From: Rhizopus arrhizus
Taxonomy: Eukaryota > Mucoromycota > Mucoromycetes > Mucorales > Rhizopodaceae
Length of the DNA: 64,000 nucleotides
Direction: 5' to 3'
Assembly (NCBI GenBank): GCA_024220505.1
Contig: JAKZZE010000029.1
Location: forward strand, 496,001 to 560,000
Below the pieces are notes generated by a model. The model was not told where the DNA came from, did not search any database, and saw only the letters and a list, made by a program, of their open reading frames with translations. The translations under genes and the position numbers were made by a program. Of the stretch, positions 60,158 through 64,000 are shown piece after piece (within the stretch, counting starts at the first letter, position 1; each line of letters begins with the position of its first letter).

Positions 60158-61339
60158 TTATGACATATAATCGAGAAGTTTACAAGATCCACCTTCATAG
60201 ATATCAACCTTGGTGATGTGATGAGCTTTGTCCAATTTTTGATAATTGTCCATCGAGTAAACATAAAAGTCAATGTGTTTACCATTAAAACTCCAACTTT
60301 GATCTAAATGGAGAGGGAGCGTGCATTAATTTATGTATAAATTAGATAATATTCGTGTTTGTGTTTACCATCCACCAATAAACAACCATTGTGTTTCTTG
60401 CTTGAGCCAGGAATTGACCAACCAACAAGAGAAGGAACATAAATCTTTGTATTCTTCTTGATGTCATTAGAAGCAATAGTAACATAAGGGCGAAGAGGAG
60501 TATCGTAAGCTAGATGTAAAAGAAAAAAAAAGATTAGAATGAATCATAGAAAGCTTTTTTTTTCTTACAAGTTAAACCATAAGGATCGCTTTCTCTGTCG
60601 ACTAATTCAAAACATTTATAATTGCTGCAAGAACAGCCACCAAGATTGACAATCTTGGAACCAACAACGCCAGTACCCTCCATAACAAGGGCATCAGCAT
60701 AGTCTTCAGAGACAGAGGCAATCTTTTTACCACTGCAGGTCTTGACGGACACATCTTTACCGCTCTTATAATCATCAGGTTGAGCAATCCAATAATAAGT
60801 GAAAGCAGATTGACTTTGAAGCTTCTTGCGAGTTTCTTTTTTGCTGGAGGACTTCTTGGTGGTCTTCTTTTTAGAAGATTTTTTGGTGGTCTTTTTGCTG
60901 GTGGTCTTCTTTTTAGAGGAAGACTTCTTGACGCAGTATTTCTTTCCGTTATACAAGTTTGTGCAGCTCTTGTTTACATTAGAATTCCAACTGTAAAAGT
61001 TGTTGAGAGAAATACCATACTTTTTTGCAACACTAATACAAGTATCACTGCTTTTAACTATAAAGATTCTGGTTAGAATGAGAGTATATCACTATTTATA
61101 ATAAACTTACTAGTATGGTACTTTGAGCAACTGACACCACGCTTTTCTAAAGTGTGAATGGTTGCAACTTCATCAGATAATTCAAATTCGATATCATCAC
61201 TATCATCGCTGGCAAAGGCTGAAAGGTAAGAATCAGAAAGTGGCTCGCCATCCTTTAAATCAGTTTTAACGGCTTGAGTGCCCATATTGGTAAGAAATAA
61301 GAGACCAATAGTGGCCAATGAAAGTGTTTTCAATTGCAT
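60158..61339 (-). CDS. Secreted LysM protein with a C-terminal 3D/barrel-like domain
   Basis: Exons 61339-61111, 61057-60569, 60509-60369 and 60303-60158 give 334 residues. A signal peptide starts the protein (MQLKTLSLATIGLLFLTNMG). An acidic propeptide-like stretch ends at LEKR, a Kex2-type cleavage site. One LysM module follows (SDTCISVAKKYGISLNNFYS, NLYNGKKYC), which would bind chitin-type glycans. A 30-residue linker of only K, S and T comes next. The C-terminal domain has YADALVMEGTGVV, CFELVDRESDPYGLT, PSLVGWSIPG, HNGCLLVDD and GKHIDFYV, similar to fungal secreted 3D/RlpA-like double-psi barrels with conserved aspartates. It probably sits in the cell wall, remodelling it or masking chitin; that is inference. 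Confidence 0.85.
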
Positions 61340-63468
61340 TTGTTCTCAGTCTTTTTTTGTTTTTTCTCTTTTCAATACGTGTTTAATGGTTTATAAGAAA
61401 ACCTTAAGGGAAAGGAAGGGGGAGGGTTTAAAGAAGAAGAAGAAGAAAAAAAAAATTAAAGAGAAAATGTAAAGTATTCAAGCAGTATATTTATATAGAA
61501 AGTTTAATAAAAATAAGGTGGGACAAGTGATTGATTTTGTGTTGCATTTGAAAGTGCTTCTTACTTTCCGCTATTTCTATTGTATGTGTACACACAAGAT
61601 GAATATTGAGGTTCCTATACCTCGTGTTGTCAGGAATAGACACAATAGATGCCTTTTACAGTAAACCTTGTTTATTGTTCTAGCTACCAATCACGTGCAT
61701 CACACTGACCCTCTCTCACTCATGTTGCATATAAATTATCATTTGTTAATAGCATTGAGTTTAGAGACTGTGTATCAAATTCCCGCTCCAACCCCATAAA
61801 TTAATCAATTTATAAAATGTCTTTTGAGGTTAGCTTCTACTTTTTTAATCTTTAAAGGAACAATAGTGAAACCATAGCAACAAATGCTCAGGAACAAAAT
61901 AATCATATTTGCGCTCAAGCATTCTATGATTCAGAAAGCCATTGTATTTGAATGAATTATTATACTGTTGAATGAATTTCATCTCATGTCATTCAAATCC
62001 TTTTGTTAGACATATCAAGGATATATGCATCAAATATAAAAGGCGTATTTTCTTATAGTTCCCTCGTTTTTTTTGTGTAAAAGGCAATATACTAAACGCA
62101 CTATATATAAAGATAAGAAGGAGGGAAAAAAAAAGAATATTAAGAAAAATTAATACAATTATTTGACTATAATTACTACTCTTTCAAGCCACTCATATAA
62201 AATTAACTTCTTTTCTCTCTTTTACTTTTTTTTTGTATATTTGTAAGAAACGATTTCAATTGTCTTCTTCCTTTAATATTTACTCGTGTATCTCAAAATT
62301 AATCTTATATAAAATAATATTAATGGACAATCCGCCAAGAGATAGAAATAATTGAACTTCTCTTTTTTCTCAAGGTTCCTTATATAATTTGACGACTTTA
62401 CAGATTGAGGCCGTGCACATTTACATTTGAATATATTTTTGTGATCAGATATAATTTATTGACTGAGGGAAAAACAAATCTTTCTATTTTCCATTAACCA
62501 ATTATAGAAAATGAATCGCGCGCGTTCTGTCTGAATTATAGAATAGAATACAGAGAGCCATTCGAAAAGTATTGTCATATTACTCCTTTAGAAATGAATA
62601 TTTTAATATTGCTTCATCTTGATTTTTTTAAAAGAAAATTAAGTTGTGTCTTAATGGCTGTCGAGAAAAAGTATCTCAAATACAAGCAAAGAGATTTTTC
62701 GGAGCCTAGTTCGCTACCCAAAGTTGGGGAAACTTTATTGCGTACCGCTTTCTTTTTCCTTAGTTTGTTCAACTTTATGCTAAAAAAAAAGATTGTGCGT
62801 AATTAGCTCACAGTTTTTCTTTGTGCTTCTTCTTCCCCTCATCTTAATAAATTTAAACAGAACTTCGTAAATAATTACTCAATATAAACAATAATGAGGC
62901 AAAATAGTACCGTTAGTATTATTTTTTTGTCACAATAAACTATATATTTCTTATTTGGTTTAAAAAAAATACATACAGCCTATCAAACAATTAAAGACAT
63001 GTCTCTCGCAAAATATTTTCAATCATAACAATATTCAACCCCTCCCCTTTTTTTGATAAAAAGATAACTTACAATATGCTTGCATCAAACTTAGATATTC
63101 AAATCAGTGATTTTGGTTAGATTGAAATAATATTGAATGCTATCCGACCTACACAGTCAAATGGAATAAACTATTCTTTGTGTCATCTCATAAAGTGGCC
63201 ATATTTTTTACCCTTAATCCCAAAGAGATTTTTTAGTCAATTTGTACTACTTTAGATGATCTAGAGTTATTAAATATCTTTTTTTTTAAAAACAAAAAAA
63301 CAAATCAATACAAAACAAATTAAGACGATGGTAGTTATTAAAGAAAAGGCTTGTTGGATGTTTTGCTATACTATTCGTATATCACTTTGACAATTGATGA
63401 ATCTTACAAGAAAGATAACCATACATTGTGTATGCCACATATTAATTTGTGGTACGTATACAAAAAAA

Positions 63469-63503
<35 letters not shown>

Positions 63504-63920
63504 TTTTTAATGTAACTAGCACTACACATTCTATGACTATAGTATGCTTTTAAATACCTAAAGACTATAATTTGACTATCAAAGATGTAAATGGCAGTAT
63601 CTATGTCTTGAAACGGTGTCTTTTTTTTTTCTAATAGGGGTTTCTAATATAATTTTGGAATATCAACCACATAATAATAAATATTGGTTTAGAACCTGGT
63701 TTGTTCTCAATAAAGAGAGTCTAATATATTTTAAACAGCAATTTGATTAATGAACAAAGAACAATTATGCTATCAAGCTTGTCATATTAAGAGATTAAAT
63801 TCTCGAGTCAGCAGATTGTAAAGATCAAGGTTCTCTTTTTTTGAAGGATAAAGAAAACATCCCAGCTTACAAAACACACAAAAAACTGGTAGTGTGACAT
63901 TTACTTTGTATTCTGCATAG
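61340..63920. other. Gene-poor region of 2.6 kb with a 30-T run
   Basis: AT-rich with A/T runs, the largest being 30 T at 63471-63500. A 70-codon open frame at 62594 has no coding character. The part near 61340 should hold the promoter of the LysM gene. Confidence 0.5.
63471..63500. repeat. Homopolymer run of 30 T
   Basis: Counted directly; directly preceded by eight A and one G. No element could be linked to it. Confidence 0.9.
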
Positions 63921-64000
63921 GCTCGGTCTTCTTGTTCGTGCTGTTTTAAACAAAATGGCATATGGTGAGGCTAGTATCTTGTCAGAAATTGATGCTAGAA
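63921..64000 (+). CDS. Possible exon at the right window edge
   Basis: After a plausible acceptor (CTGCATAG, ending 63920) a frame stays open to the window end, reading LGLLVRAVLNKMAYGEASIL and on. An ATG with good context lies at 63955 in the same frame. Eighty bases are too few to name a family; it may be the 5' part of a gene outside the window. Confidence 0.3.

Noticed and set aside
62594..62806. Seventy-codon open frame in the right gene-poor region
   Set aside because: No upstream gene structure, no recognisable motif, and AT-rich random composition.

Overview
This window is nuclear DNA of a filamentous fungus, most likely an early-diverging one (Mucoromycota, probably Mucorales). It is strongly AT-rich. 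Almost every gene is split by short spliceosomal introns of about 45-90 nt with GTAAG-like donors, CTAAT/CTAAC-like branch sites and TAG/CAG acceptors. The gene set is fungal: AreA-type GATA factor, Whi3/Scw1 RNA-binding protein, Rua1-type regulator, complex I 9.5 kDa subunit, LIM/C1/RhoGAP protein and a LysM cell-surface protein. Exon structures were rebuilt by hand. Each model closes in frame across all its junctions, but none has been checked against transcripts.

Layout, left to right. 0-5.2 kb: the end of phosphoglucomutase (+), a convergent acyl-CoA thioesterase with a peroxisomal signal (-), and a GATA factor with two fingers (-). 7.5-10.2 kb: a CHY zinc-finger protein (+). 10.2-17 kb: gene-poor DNA with a repeat copy, a poly-T-ended insertion and microsatellites. 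17-25 kb: Whi3/Scw1-like protein (+), a 13-exon SAP-kinase (+), an RNPS1-like SR protein (-) divergent from a complex I subunit (+), and a Rua1-domain regulator (-). 25-29.5 kb: gene-poor. 29.5-36.4 kb: a dense chromatin and signalling cluster of BET bromodomain protein (+), EB1 (-), GCN5 acetyltransferase (-), a small PCAF_N-like zinc protein (-) and a PP2C phosphatase (-). 36.5-45.9 kb: a transposon graveyard with a decayed repeat-family gene, a probable LINE relic and a Tc1/mariner-type transposase relic. 46-58.6 kb: amino-acid transporter, single-pass membrane protein, F-box/LRR protein, small coiled-coil protein, LIM-C1-RhoGAP, a half DEAD-box helicase and an NAPE-PLD-like hydrolase. 58.6-64 kb: a secreted LysM protein in otherwise gene-poor DNA, with a possible exon at the right edge.

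There is no operon logic. The groupings of interest are GCN5 beside a stand-alone PCAF_N-like domain, with a BET acetyl-lysine reader 1.4 kb away, and several tight convergent pairs (37 bp apart at 31.5 kb, and a 24-bp coding overlap at 51.7 kb).

The most unusual signals are at the level of RNA structure and protein architecture. Three separate genes need microexons of 5, 10, 13, 14 or 24 nt. An SR-protein start codon appears only after splicing. A thioesterase gains its peroxisomal SKL tail only when its last intron is removed. A kinase lacks the normal beta-3 lysine but has a lysine at the WNK position. A DEAD-box protein consists of a single RecA lobe with an altered Walker A motif.
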